Origin: Geminicoccaceae bacterium
GTDB taxonomy: Bacteria > Pseudomonadota > Alphaproteobacteria > Geminicoccales > Geminicoccaceae
Length of the DNA: 64,000 bases
Assembly: GCA_025062095.1 (NCBI GenBank)
Contig: JANXAZ010000004.1
Coordinates: 57,231-121,230, forward strand
Direction of reading: 5' to 3'
Made by a program: the position numbers and the translations under genes. Below the pieces are notes generated by a model. It worked only from the letters and a program-made list of their open reading frames with translations, did no database searches and was not told the origin of the DNA. Below, in pieces: positions 1 through 8,150 of the stretch (position 1 is the first letter of the stretch; every line of letters begins with the position of its first letter).

Positions 1-1843
1 CGCTGAACGGGATCCGCTCGATCCAGTCCAAAAGAGCGTGGCGGCCGGCCCCGCGGGGATCGCCGTTGCGGTCGAGCCACGCCAACACGCGGCCGGGGCC
101 GGCGTTGTAGGCCGCGAGGGCGAGCGCGGGCTCGCCGAAACGTTCGATCTGGCTCGCGAGATAGAAAGCTCCCAACCGTACATTATAACTCGGCTGGTCG
201 AGAAGTGCGTCTTGGTCGAATCGCAGACCGAGCTCCCGCGCGACCAGCCGCGCGGTCGCCGGCATCAGCTGCATGAGACCTCGGGCTCCGGCCGGACTGA
301 CGGCACGCGGATCGAACTGGCTCTCTTGCCGCGCCACCGCCAGGAGCAGAGCCGGCTCGACCGGGACGTTCGGCTCCAGGAGACCGTCGAGGCGCGGGAT
401 CGGGAAGGCGAGCGCGGGATCGATCCGGCCCTCGCGCACGGGAGCTCGGCCGAGCGCGGTCGCGAGATCCAGCCTGCCGCAGGCGAGCGCGAGCTCGAGG
501 ACGAGCGCGAGGCGCGGTCCGTCGTCGCCGCTGTCCTGGGCCAGCCGCCGGATCGGCGGACCGACCTCCTCCGGTGCCCCGGCACGGCACAAGAGCTCGG
601 TCAACGAGACCAGTTCGAGTTTTTTGAAGGCCGCCCGGGTCTCTGCATCGGGCGTCGGTGGCTTCCGAGGGACGGGCGGAGGACGGCCGAGTTCGGCCGC
701 GGCGACCTGACCGTAAAAGGTCAGCGGCCAGCGCAGGGCGCGCTCGTACCATTCGCGAGCTTCCGCCTGTTTGCCGATCGCCGCCGACGCGCGTCCGGCC
801 CAATAAGCCGCGCGGGCGAGACCGAGCGGGGTCGTCGCCTGTTCGTAGGCGATCCGGAAGTGGCGGCTCGCTTCGTTCGGCGCCTGGAGAAGACGGAGAG
901 CGATCCATCCGGCGAGCCACTCCGCCTCGAAGAGCATCGGTCCCGGCGGAAGCCGATGCGTCGTCGCCAGGCGGTAGGCCAAGCGCGCATCGCCCGCCTC
1001 GAGCGCCTCGCGTACGACCCGATGTCGCTCCGTCCACCACAGAGCCGGCCGCTCGGCTTCGCTCGAGACCGCGAGCAGCAGCCTCTGGACGGCCTGGACC
1101 CGCCCGCGCGCCCGCTCGAGGCGGATCCGGTCGAAGGCGACCCCCGGATCCGAGGCCACGGCCTCGTGGAGGGTGCGAAGGGCGCGCTGAGCGGTCTTGC
1201 CCCCGGCCTGCAAGGCGAGCCGGGTTTCCGCGACCGCGCGGCGGCGCCCGTCGACGAAAGGCAAAAGACGGCGGGCCGCGTCCGTTCGGCCGTCCCACAA
1301 CAAACGCGACAGGCGACGCTCGTGGTCTTCTCGCCGCAGATGCGCCCCGAAACGCTCGAGCAGCCGTCGTTCGTCGGCGGCCGCGAGATCGTCGGCGACC
1401 CAGAGCCGGCGCAGCAACTCGCGGCCTTCCTCGATCCGACCGCTCGCGAACAGCGCTTCGGCGAGGCGCAACCGACCGACCGCGGTGCGCGGTTCGCGAT
1501 TGGCGAAGAAGGCGAGGATCTCGGGGGCACTCGCGCGATCGTCCAAGAGTTCCTCGGCGCGCGCTTGCAAGCGGGCGATCTCGGGCCAGTGCGGCGCCCG
1601 ATCGAGGAACTCTCGATAGGCTGCGAAGTCGACACCGTCGCCTTCGCGCAGGCGCCGCCATTGCACCCAGGTCGGAAGCGGCGTTCGGGCGAGCCGGGCG
1701 GCCAATTGCTCGGCGGTGGCCCAATCGCGCCGTGCCGCTGCTTGCACGACGGCGCGGACCGAGGTCTCCTGGCTCGAGACGGAAGGAGCGCAGACGACGA
1801 GTGCCGAGGCCAAGAGGAAGGTGACCCGGACCGGTTGCGCCAT
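1..1843 (-). CDS. slt: soluble lytic murein transglycosylase (C-terminus cut by window edge)
   Basis: Exported enzyme that cleaves the glycan strands of peptidoglycan, leaving 1,6-anhydro ends. The frame stays open to base 1, so the stop lies outside the window. The ATG at 1843 opens a signal peptide (positive N-terminus, hydrophobic core, likely cleavage near residue 24, APSVSS-QE). A long alpha-helical repeat region of about 500 residues follows, as in Slt70-type enzymes. The catalytic domain near bases 40-345 has RQESQFD (catalytic Glu, bases 323-325), [13 protein letters not shown] and [12 protein letters not shown], all family hallmarks. The gene is divergent from dapA, a frequent alphaproteobacterial arrangement. 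The next complete slt in the window (37565-39151) is a separate paralogue. Confidence 0.9.
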   Translation of the reverse strand, partial: MAQPVRVTFLLASALVVCAPSVSSQETSVRAVVQAAARRDWATAEQLAARLARTPLPTWVQWRRLREGDGVDFAAYREFLDRAPHWPEIARLQARAEELLDDRASAPEILAFFANREPRTAVGRLRLAEALFASGRIEEGRELLRRLWVADDLAAADERRLLERFGAHLRREDHERRLSRLLWDGRTDAARRLLPFVDGRRRAVAETRLALQAGGKTAQRALRTLHEAVASDPGVAFDRIRLERARGRVQAVQRLLLAVSSEAERPALWWTERHRVVREALEAGDARLAYRLATTHRLPPGPMLFEAEWLAGWIALRLLQAPNEASRHFRIAYEQATTPLGLARAAYWAGRASAAIGKQAEAREWYERALRWPLTFYGQVAAAELGRPPPVPRKPPTPDAETRAAFKKLELVSLTELLCRAGAPEEVGPPIRRLAQDSGDDGPRLALVLELALACGRLDLATALGRAPVREGRIDPALAFPIPRLDGLLEPNVPVEPALLLAVARQESQFDPRAVSPAGARGLMQLMPATARLVARELGLRFDQDALLDQPSYNVRLGAFYLASQIERFGEPALALAAYNAGPGRVLAWLDRNGDPRGAGRHALLDWIERIPFS

Positions 1844-1965
1844 GGCCGTATTCGGCTCCTCGATCGGCGATCGGTCTTGCTCCCCCCGCGCTTGTCGCCC
1901 GCGAGCGCGAGCCCTATCGTGGCTCGGCGCGAATCGACGTCGGCGCGAGACGAAGAGGTCGACCC

Positions 1966-2841
1966 ATGTTCCGCGGTTCGATCGTGGCGCTGGTCACGCC
2001 GTTCCGCAACGGCGCGATCGACGAGCGCGCCTTCCAGGACCTCGTCGAGTGGCACCTCGACCAAGGGACCGACGGCTTCGTACCGGTGGGGACAACGGGC
2101 GAGAGCCCGACCCTTTCCCATGCCGAGCACCAGCGGGTGATCGAGCTGTGCGTGGAGGCCGTGGCCGGTCGGGCACCGGTCATCGCCGGCACCGGTTCCA
2201 ACTCTACCGAGGAGGCGATCAGCCTGACGCGTCACGCCAAAAAGGTCGGAGCGGACGCGGCTCTCGTGGTCACGCCCTATTACAACAAGCCCACACAGGA
2301 AGGTCTTTACCAGCACTTCAAGGCGATCCACGACGCGGTCGATCTGCCGATCATCATCTACAACATTCCGGGGCGCTGCGTCGTCGACATGACGCCGGAG
2401 ACCATGGCGCGGCTCGCCCGGTTGCCGAATATCGTCGGGGTCAAAGACGCAACGAACGACATCGTCCGTCCGCTGCTCACCGCCGAGACCTGCGGTCCCG
2501 AGTTCTGCCAGCTCTCCGGAGAAGACGCCAACGTCGTGGCCTTCCTCGCCCACGGTGGGCACGGTTGCATCTCGGTCACGGCGAACGTGGCACCCGCTCT
2601 GTGCGCGGCCTTGCACGACGCCTGGGCGGCGGGTCGGCACGCCGAGGCTCTCGCGATCCATCGCAAGCTCATGCCCTTGCACCGGGCGCTGTTCTGCGAG
2701 ACCAACCCCGGGCCGGTGAAATACGCCCTGAGCCGCCTCGGTCGTATCGCGCCCGAGATCCGCTTGCCGCTCGTGATGCCGAGCGAGGCCAACCGAGCGC
2801 GGATCGAGGAGGCGTTGGCGGCGGTCGGGATCGCGGTGTGA
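1966..2841 (+). CDS. dapA: 4-hydroxy-tetrahydrodipicolinate synthase
   Basis: Condenses pyruvate with aspartate semialdehyde in the lysine/diaminopimelate pathway, feeding peptidoglycan and lysine synthesis in the cytoplasm. At 291 residues it has normal length. Visible motifs are GTTGESPTL (phosphate/pyruvate site), [12 protein letters not shown] (Tyr of the catalytic triad), IYNIPGR, and GVKDATND with the Schiff-base lysine. The start follows an AGAGG ribosome site eight bases upstream. The stop overlaps the smpB start, so the two are probably co-translated. dapF, a later step of the same pathway, is at 55456. Confidence 0.97.
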   Translation: MFRGSIVALVTPFRNGAIDERAFQDLVEWHLDQGTDGFVPVGTTGESPTLSHAEHQRVIELCVEAVAGRAPVIAGTGSNSTEEAISLTRHAKKVGADAALVVTPYYNKPTQEGLYQHFKAIHDAVDLPIIIYNIPGRCVVDMTPETMARLARLPNIVGVKDATNDIVRPLLTAETCGPEFCQLSGEDANVVAFLAHGGHGCISVTANVAPALCAALHDAWAAGRHAEALAIHRKLMPLHRALFCETNPGPVKYALSRLGRIAPEIRLPLVMPSEANRARIEEALAAVGIAV

Positions 2842-3338
2842 GTCACGAACCGAGACCCGGCGCGGATCGGGAAGGCGAACGGCGCGTCGTCGCCGTCAAC
2901 AGAAAGGCTTTTCACGACTACACGATCGAGGAGCGGATCGAAGCGGGGATTCAGCTCACGGGCAGCGAGGTGAAATCGCTGCGCGAGGGGCGAGCTCAGA
3001 TCACGGAAGCCTACGCCGCGGAGATGGGCGGAGAACTCTGGCTCTTCAACGCTTACATCCCCGAATACGGTGCGGCGAACCGGTTCAACCACGAGGTCAG
3101 GCGTCCGCGCCGGCTTCTCCTCCACCGCCGCCAGATCGAACGTCTCAAGGGTGCGCTCCAGCGCAAGGGGATGACGTTGGTGCCGCTTTCGCTCTACTTC
3201 TCGCCGCGCGGTTGGGCGAAGGTGGAGCTCGGGCTCGCGCGCGGCAAGACCCTCTACGACAAACGCGCCGCGCTGCGCGAACGGGATTGGCAGCGCGAGC
3301 GCGAGCGGCTCTTGCGCGCCGGTCGCGCGGCGACGTGA
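2838..3338 (+). CDS. smpB: SsrA-binding protein SmpB
   Basis: Partner of tmRNA in trans-translation: it brings the tmRNA into stalled ribosomes so that they are rescued and the nascent peptide is tagged. The GTG at 2838 overlaps the dapA stop in a GTGA junction and gives 166 residues, close to the usual ~160. The core [27 protein letters not shown], the [17 protein letters not shown] stretch and the basic tail [14 protein letters not shown] match the family from end to end. The first ~20 residues are a variable extension. No tmRNA gene was seen in the window. Confidence 0.96.
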   Translation: MSHEPRPGADREGERRVVAVNRKAFHDYTIEERIEAGIQLTGSEVKSLREGRAQITEAYAAEMGGELWLFNAYIPEYGAANRFNHEVRRPRRLLLHRRQIERLKGALQRKGMTLVPLSLYFSPRGWAKVELGLARGKTLYDKRAALRERDWQRERERLLRAGRAAT

Positions 3339-3392
3339 GGGTGCGCGGACCGAGGGGCTTCACGCATCGTTAACGGGCCGGCGTTAGCTCTT

Positions 3393-3411
3393 GCCCCGGG
3401 ACGAACGGGGC
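3393..3411 (+). promoter_or_regulatory. GC hairpin directly before the motA start
   Basis: GCCCCG at 3393-3398 can pair with CGGGGC at 3406-3411 across a 7-base loop. It ends seven bases before the motA ATG, where the ribosome site would be, and no good Shine-Dalgarno sequence is visible. It could dampen motA translation or act as a weak terminator for smpB. No T-run follows. Function is inferred only. Confidence 0.25.
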
Positions 3412-3418
3412 TCGGGGC

Positions 3419-4297
3419 ATGCTCGCGATCGTCGGCATCGTCGTCGTCTTCGCCATGGTCTTCGGCGGCTATCTGCTCGCCGGAGGAAAATTCGGCATCA
3501 TCGCCAAGGCGTTGCCGTTCGAGCTGATGATGATCGGGGGTGCCGCCGCCGGAACTTTCCTGGTCGCCAACAACGCTTCCGTGGTCAAAGGGACACTCGC
3601 CGACCTCAAGTACGTCTTCAGCGGTCCGAAATGGACCAGGAACGACTACAGAGACCTCCTTTCGCTCATGTTCATGATCGTAAAGACGTTGAAAACGAAA
3701 GGTGTTCTCGCGCTCGAGCCGCACCTCGAACGTCCGCAAGAGAGTAGTCTCTTCAGCAAGTTCCCGAAGATTCAACAAGATCACTTCGCTTTGCCGTTCA
3801 TCGCCGATACATTGCGGATGATGACCATGAGTATGGACGATCCGTATCAGGTCGAAGACTGTATGCAACGCCAGCTCAAGAAGCACCACGCCGAACTCCA
3901 CGCCCGGGCAGCAGCGATTCGAACGGTGGCCGACGCTCTGCCGGCGCTCGGCATCGTCGCCGCCGTCCTCGGCGTGGTGAAGACCATGGCCTCGATCAAC
4001 GAGCCGGTAGAAATTCTCGGAAAAATGATCGGCGGCGCTCTCGTCGGAACGTTCCTCGGCGTATTCTTGGCTTACGGCTTTTTTGGACCCTTCGCGTCCA
4101 AGCTCGACCAGGTTTACCGGCAAGACGGTCAATTTTATGCGATCATTCGTGATTGCCTCGTCGCCTATCTGCAGGGACACTCGGCGCCGGTAGCCGTCGA
4201 GTTGGCGCGGGGCAACGTGCCGAGCGAATTGCAGCCGACGTTCCAGGAACTGGACGAGTTGTTGGCGGCGATCCCGACCGATCCGCTGGCGGGATGA
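3419..4297 (+). CDS. motA: flagellar motor stator protein MotA
   Basis: Inner-membrane half of the proton-driven stator that turns the flagellar rotor. It has 292 residues, with two N-terminal membrane helices (residues ~2-20 and ~33-50), a large cytoplasmic loop, and two C-terminal helices. These hold DALPALGIVAAVLGVVKTM, with the conserved stator proline, and FLGVFLAYGFFGPFASKL. The loop residues that contact FliG lie around 90-160. It is followed 12 bases later by motB. No other flagellar genes are in the window, so the stator pair is remote from the main flagellar cluster. Codon use in the loop looks less GC-biased than in neighbouring genes. Confidence 0.95.
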   Translation: MLAIVGIVVVFAMVFGGYLLAGGKFGIIAKALPFELMMIGGAAAGTFLVANNASVVKGTLADLKYVFSGPKWTRNDYRDLLSLMFMIVKTLKTKGVLALEPHLERPQESSLFSKFPKIQQDHFALPFIADTLRMMTMSMDDPYQVEDCMQRQLKKHHAELHARAAAIRTVADALPALGIVAAVLGVVKTMASINEPVEILGKMIGGALVGTFLGVFLAYGFFGPFASKLDQVYRQDGQFYAIIRDCLVAYLQGHSAPVAVELARGNVPSELQPTFQELDELLAAIPTDPLAG

Positions 4298-4309
4298 CGA
4301 GAGGGAAAC

Positions 4310-5797
4310 GTGGCGGGAACCGGAAAGGGTGGGAGCAAGCCCAATCGGCCGATCGTCTTGCGCCGGATCGTCGAGGAAGGCGGACACGGCCATCACGGCG
4401 GTGCGTGGAAAGTCGCTTATGCGGACTTCGTGACCGCGATGATGGCGTTTTTCTTGTTGTTGTGGCTTCTCAGCACCTCCAGCGAGGACGTGCTCAAAGG
4501 CCTCGCCGAATATTTCAGCGAGGCGGTGGCGCAGACGGGACCGCCCGGCGGCGTCGGCGGCGCGTTGCAGGGGCTCACGGTGGTGCCCGACCACGTCCCG
4601 CGCACCCCGAGTTCTCCGCTCTCGCTGCAAACCTCGGTCGCGATGCGCGCGGAGGACCGGATGGAAGACGCGACCGAGCTCGCGCTCGGGGCGGCGAACG
4701 AACCCGCGGACCTCGCCCGTCTCGACGATGCGGCCTTCGAGCGGGAATGGCGTCGGCGGGAGCAGGAGCGGTTCGAAGCCGCCAAGCGGGCGATCGAAGC
4801 GGCCCTCTCGAGCGCGCCGGAGCTCGCGAAGCTCAAAGAGAGTCTCGTCTTCGACCAGACGCCGGAAGGTCTTCGGATCCAAATCGTCGACCGCGAGCAG
4901 ACCTCGATGTTTCCTCTCGGCAGCGACGCCATGTATCCTCACACGCGACGCCTGCTCGCCGTCGTGGTGCAGGCGATCGCGGGGATGCCGAACCGCATCT
5001 CGATCCGCGGACACACCGACGCGCGCCCGTACCTTTCCGGCAGTTACGACAATTGGCGCTTGTCGAGCGACCGGGCGAACGCCACGCGCGCGGCCATGAT
5101 CGAAGCGGGACTGGATCCCAAGCGGATCGCCGAGGTCGTCGGGCGCGCGGATGTCGAGCCGCTCGTCGCGGCCGATCCCAACGACCCGCGCAACCGGCGC
5201 ATTTCCCTCGTGCTCATGCACGATCGGCCGGGGCCGGCGCGCGAGCGCTCCTCCCCTCGCTCGCGATCCGCTAAGAAGCCGCGCGGCGGAGGGAAAGAGC
5301 GAAGGAGCGAGCCGTGCCGTGGCCGGTGGAAGCGGTCGAAACGTTCCCGGTCCCGGTCGCGATCGGACCCTTGCGCGCTGCGCTCGCGCGCCCGCGCGAC
5401 GCGCGGACCGCCGGTACCGTGCTCTTGCTCGAAGGTCGCGGCGAATTCTTGGAGAAGTACGGCCCCACGGTCGTTCGCCTCGTCGCCCGGGGGTTCGTCG
5501 TCTTGGGCTTCGATTGGCGCGGCCAGGGGGCGTCGCCGCGGCTCGTTCCCGGATCGGCGCGCGGTCACGTCCGGCGCTTCGAGGATTATCTCGAAGATCT
5601 CGCCTGCGTCGCCGCGCGCGCCGAAGCTCTCGGCCTGCCGCGACCCTGGTATCTGCTCGCCCATTCGATGGGGGCGCATCTGGCTCTGCGCTGGCTGGTC
5701 GAGGATTGCCGACGCGCAGAACGCGCGGCCCTCGTGGCACCGATGTTCGACATCGACTTTCGACCGTTGCCGCGCAACGTCGTCGAGCCGATCGTGA
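4310..5797 (+). CDS. motB: flagellar motor stator protein MotB, stop apparently lost
   Basis: Stator subunit that carries the proton-binding aspartate and anchors the complex to peptidoglycan. The GTG start gives a basic N-terminus, then YADFVTAMMAFFLLLWLL with the essential Asp39 at the head of the single membrane helix. The plug/linker follows, then an OmpA/MotB peptidoglycan-binding domain with SIRGHTDARP, RLSSDRANATR and NRRISLVL, ending near base 5220. Family members normally stop soon after this. Here the frame stays open to 5797, running 484 bases into the next gene as Arg/Ser-rich residues. A TAA at 5272-5274 sits in the frame reached if one base is missing, for example in the CCCC run near 5254. 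I believe residues 1 to ~305; the rest is probably not native. Confidence 0.85.
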   Translation: MAGTGKGGSKPNRPIVLRRIVEEGGHGHHGGAWKVAYADFVTAMMAFFLLLWLLSTSSEDVLKGLAEYFSEAVAQTGPPGGVGGALQGLTVVPDHVPRTPSSPLSLQTSVAMRAEDRMEDATELALGAANEPADLARLDDAAFEREWRRREQERFEAAKRAIEAALSSAPELAKLKESLVFDQTPEGLRIQIVDREQTSMFPLGSDAMYPHTRRLLAVVVQAIAGMPNRISIRGHTDARPYLSGSYDNWRLSSDRANATRAAMIEAGLDPKRIAEVVGRADVEPLVAADPNDPRNRRISLVLMHDRPGPARERSSPRSRSAKKPRGGGKERRSEPCRGRWKRSKRSRSRSRSDPCALRSRARATRGPPVPCSCSKVAANSWRSTAPRSFASSPGGSSSWASIGAARGRRRGSFPDRRAVTSGASRIISKISPASPRAPKLSACRDPGICSPIRWGRIWLCAGWSRIADAQNARPSWHRCSTSTFDRCRATSSSRS

Positions 5798-6282
5798 AGA
5801 CGGCGGTGTTGTTGGGGGCCGAATACCGTTATGCGCCCGGTCAGCGCGATCCGCGCTCGCGCTGCCGGTTCGAGAGCAATCCCGCGACCTCTTGTCCCGA
5901 GGGCTTCGTCCTCTGGCGGCGCCTCCTCGAATCCCATCCCGAGCGTCGGGTGGGCGGGGTCACCTGGGGATGGCTCGCGGCGGCGCTGCGATCGATCGAG
6001 GCTCTGCGCGCACCGGGTGTGCTCGAGCGGGTGTCGGTTCCGCTCTTGATCTTCTGCGGCGAGGCGGACCGCGTGGTGTGCAACCGTGCCACGGTTTCGG
6101 CTGCCCGACGGCTGCGGAGCGCGCGGCTCGTCGCCTTCCCGAACGCGCGGCACGACCTGTTCTTCGAGAGGCCGTCGGTTCGGGAGACGCTGCACGAGCG
6201 TATCCTTGCGTTTTTCAGCGAAAGCTCCGAACAGCACGAGACGAACGCCAGACCCGCAGAGCTCTCGCGACTTCGCCGATGA
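5314..6282 (+). CDS. alpha/beta hydrolase, lysophospholipase (PldB-like)
   Basis: Serine hydrolase of the monoacylglycerol-lipase/lysophospholipase group, likely cytoplasmic or membrane-associated since no signal peptide is visible. It has 322 residues. The nucleophile elbow is AHSMGAHLALR, with FDWRGQG before it matching the oxyanion-side motif of PldB-like enzymes. The acid is in FCGEADRVV and the histidine in NARHDLFFE. The GTG start follows GAAGGAG. The natural substrate is not evident; lysophospholipids are the family guess. The upstream motB frame runs into the first half of this gene. The 3' end overlaps the convergent uracil-DNA glycosylase gene by 68 bases. Confidence 0.85.
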   Translation: MPWPVEAVETFPVPVAIGPLRAALARPRDARTAGTVLLLEGRGEFLEKYGPTVVRLVARGFVVLGFDWRGQGASPRLVPGSARGHVRRFEDYLEDLACVAARAEALGLPRPWYLLAHSMGAHLALRWLVEDCRRAERAALVAPMFDIDFRPLPRNVVEPIVKTAVLLGAEYRYAPGQRDPRSRCRFESNPATSCPEGFVLWRRLLESHPERRVGGVTWGWLAAALRSIEALRAPGVLERVSVPLLIFCGEADRVVCNRATVSAARRLRSARLVAFPNARHDLFFERPSVRETLHERILAFFSESSEQHETNARPAELSRLRR

Positions 6283-6883
6283 GGTCGTCGAACATCGCCG
6301 ACGCGAGCCGTCCGGTGCTCGAGTTGTAGCGCGAGGTGTGATAGCTCGCGAACACCAGCCGCCCGTCCGGCAGCTCGTCGCGCCGACCGTGGGCGAACGG
6401 GCGCAAAGGCAGTCTCAGAGCGCGAAAGATCGCTTCGTGGGCGATCCGACCGAGTGCCAGGATCACCCCGGGCCGGGGCTCGACTTGGAGATCCGCCGCC
6501 AAGAACGGGCGACAGGCGACGAGTTCGGATCGGAGCGGACGGTTGGCGGGCGGGACGCAGCGCAGGGCGTTGGCGATCCGGCAATCGAGGAGCTCGAGAC
6601 CGTCGCTCGGCCGCGCCGCATCCTGCCGGCGGGCCAGACCATGGCGCAGAAGCGCGGCGCGAAGGACGTCACCCGCGCGGTCGCCGGTGAACGGCAGCCC
6701 GGTGCGGTTGGCCCCGGCTCGACCCGGGGCCAGGCCGACGATCAACAGGCCGGCGTCCTCCGGCCCGAAGGAGGCAACGGGTGCGTTGTGCCAATCGGGA
6801 CGGGCCGCGCGCAGGGTGGCGCGGTACGCGACCAGCCGCGGGCAGAGCGCGCAATCGGGAGGCGGTGCCGCGCGGACCGTCAC
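6215..6883 (-). CDS. uracil-DNA glycosylase, family 5 (UDGb type)
   Basis: Removes uracil, and in known family-5 enzymes also hypoxanthine, from DNA, starting base-excision repair. It has 222 residues from the GTG at 6883. Motif 1, GLAPGRAGANRTGLPFTGD, has the Ala-Asn pattern of family 5 rather than the Glu of family 4. The second motif region reads YHTSRYN, as in UDGb enzymes. N-terminal CALCPRL fits the first Fe-S cysteines. The start overlaps the stop of the upstream NYN gene by four bases (GTGA), implying co-translation. A family-4 enzyme is encoded separately at 39184-40143. Confidence 0.9.
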   Translation of the reverse strand: MTVRAAPPPDCALCPRLVAYRATLRAARPDWHNAPVASFGPEDAGLLIVGLAPGRAGANRTGLPFTGDRAGDVLRAALLRHGLARRQDAARPSDGLELLDCRIANALRCVPPANRPLRSELVACRPFLAADLQVEPRPGVILALGRIAHEAIFRALRLPLRPFAHGRRDELPDGRLVFASYHTSRYNSSTGRLASAMFDDLIGEVARALRVWRSSRAVRSFR

Positions 6884-7494
6884 TCGAGCTCTTCGCCTTC
6901 CTCCTCCGAGGCCAGTTCCTCGCGTCGTGCGGCAGGCTCGGGTGGGCGTTGCCGGGCGATGAAGGGATGGAGCTCCGCGAGATCGATGAACTGGTCGGAC
7001 TGCCGACGGAGCTCGTCGGCGATGAGCGGCGGCGTGGTGCGGATCGTGCTGATCGTGGTCACGCGGACACCGCGACGCTGGACGGCTTCGACCAGGCGCT
7101 TGAAATCGCCGTCGCCGGTGACGAGCACGACGTGGTCGAGGTGGGGCGAGAGTTCCATGACGTCGACGGCGATGTCCACGTCCATGTTGCCCTTCCACTT
7201 CCTCCGTCCGCCGACCTGGCTGAACTCCTTGAGCGGCTTCGTCACCATCGTGTAGCCGTTGTAGTCGAGCCAGTCGACGAGCGGTCGAATGGGCGAATAT
7301 TCTTGCTCGTCGAGCAAGGCCGTATAATAATAAGCTCGAACAAGCCTTCCTCGGCTCGCGAAGACGTCGAGAAATCGTCGATAATCAATATCGAAGGCCA
7401 GAGCACGGGCCGCCTGATAGAGGTTGGCGCCGTCGATGAAGACGGCGATACGTTCGTTGGGATGGAACCAGCGGCCGGGACCCGAATTGCCCAT
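6880..7494 (-). CDS. NYN-domain protein (LabA/DUF88 family)
   Basis: Member of the NYN/LabA group of PIN-like nuclease folds, thought to act on RNA. From the ATG at 7494 it has 204 residues. The start is supported by GGAGG nine bases upstream; an upstream extension of the frame is non-family sequence. Conserved acidic motifs are VFIDGANLYQ, NMDVDIAVDVME and LVTGDGDFKRLVE, followed by RGVRVTTIS, the typical Rossmann-like layout. The tail (residues ~180-204) is Glu-rich and low in complexity. It is translationally coupled to the family-5 uracil-DNA glycosylase. The exact substrate is unknown. Confidence 0.88.
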   Translation of the reverse strand: MGNSGPGRWFHPNERIAVFIDGANLYQAARALAFDIDYRRFLDVFASRGRLVRAYYYTALLDEQEYSPIRPLVDWLDYNGYTMVTKPLKEFSQVGGRRKWKGNMDVDIAVDVMELSPHLDHVVLVTGDGDFKRLVEAVQRRGVRVTTISTIRTTPPLIADELRRQSDQFIDLAELHPFIARQRPPEPAARREELASEEEGEELE

Positions 7495-7754
7495 TCCGTC
7501 ATTCCTCCGTTGGCACCGGTCGCTCGCCGACCGGTGCGGCGATGGCGCTCGGCCCGATCCGGCCGGCGGGACATCGCCTCGTTCGCGCGCGTCGGAGTTC
7601 CGGCTAGCACGCTTCGTGGCGGTGTGCCAGCGCGTAGCGAGCCCGCAGCGCCGAGGCTCGGCCGGTCGCGCGGACCCGGAGACGGCTGGCTTCCACGTCT
7701 TCGATCGACTACCTACATCCGAAGCGGACACAGGCAAGAGCCACGGGAGAGATC

Positions 7755-8114
7755 ATGGCCAGGATCACGGTCGAGGACTGCATCGCTCGGGTGCCGTCGC
7801 GCTTCGAACTCGTCATGCTCGCAGCGCAGAGGGCTCGCGACATCTCGGCCGGGGCGCCGCTCACGGTCGATCGCGACAACGACAAGAACCCCGTGGTGGC
7901 GCTGCGCGAGATCGCCGAAGGAACCATCGATCTCGACCATCTGCGCTACGAGCTCGTGCACGGCTTGCGGCGTCACCTGCCGGTGGAGAGCGAGGAACCC
8001 AGCGATTTGGCGCGGGAGCTCGAGGCGCTCATTCCACCGCCCGATGTCGGGGCTCTGGCGCCGATGCCGGCTGGCATCTCCTATGCGGAGCACGAGGTCC
8101 CCGAGCAAGACTGA
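7755..8114 (+). CDS. rpoZ: DNA-directed RNA polymerase omega subunit
   Basis: Small subunit that helps assemble RNA polymerase and forms part of the ppGpp-binding site. The N-terminal half, [31 protein letters not shown], and [17 protein letters not shown], is diagnostic. At 119 residues it has the longer, less conserved acidic C-terminus usual in alphaproteobacteria. It is divergent from the NYN gene across a 260-base spacer that should carry both promoters, though I could not pick out firm -35/-10 boxes. It sits 36 bases before the ppGpp synthetase gene, a common pairing. Confidence 0.96.
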   Translation: MARITVEDCIARVPSRFELVMLAAQRARDISAGAPLTVDRDNDKNPVVALREIAEGTIDLDHLRYELVHGLRRHLPVESEEPSDLARELEALIPPPDVGALAPMPAGISYAEHEVPEQD

Positions 8115-8150
8115 GCCTCGCCGCCGGGCGCTGCGTCCGGCGAGCCGAGG

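Noticed and set aside
38..2140. Long plus-strand open frame across the left edge
   Set aside because: It is the shadow of the minus-strand slt and of dapA; no family motif, Arg/Pro-rich product.
3368..3375. GTTAAC palindrome upstream of motA as a CtrA site
   Set aside because: Only one half of TTAA-N7-TTAA is present; the second half does not fall at the right distance.
3254..5740. 828-residue minus-strand open frame
   Set aside because: Lies opposite motA/motB and the hydrolase, whose motifs are clear; high GC keeps the opposite strand open.
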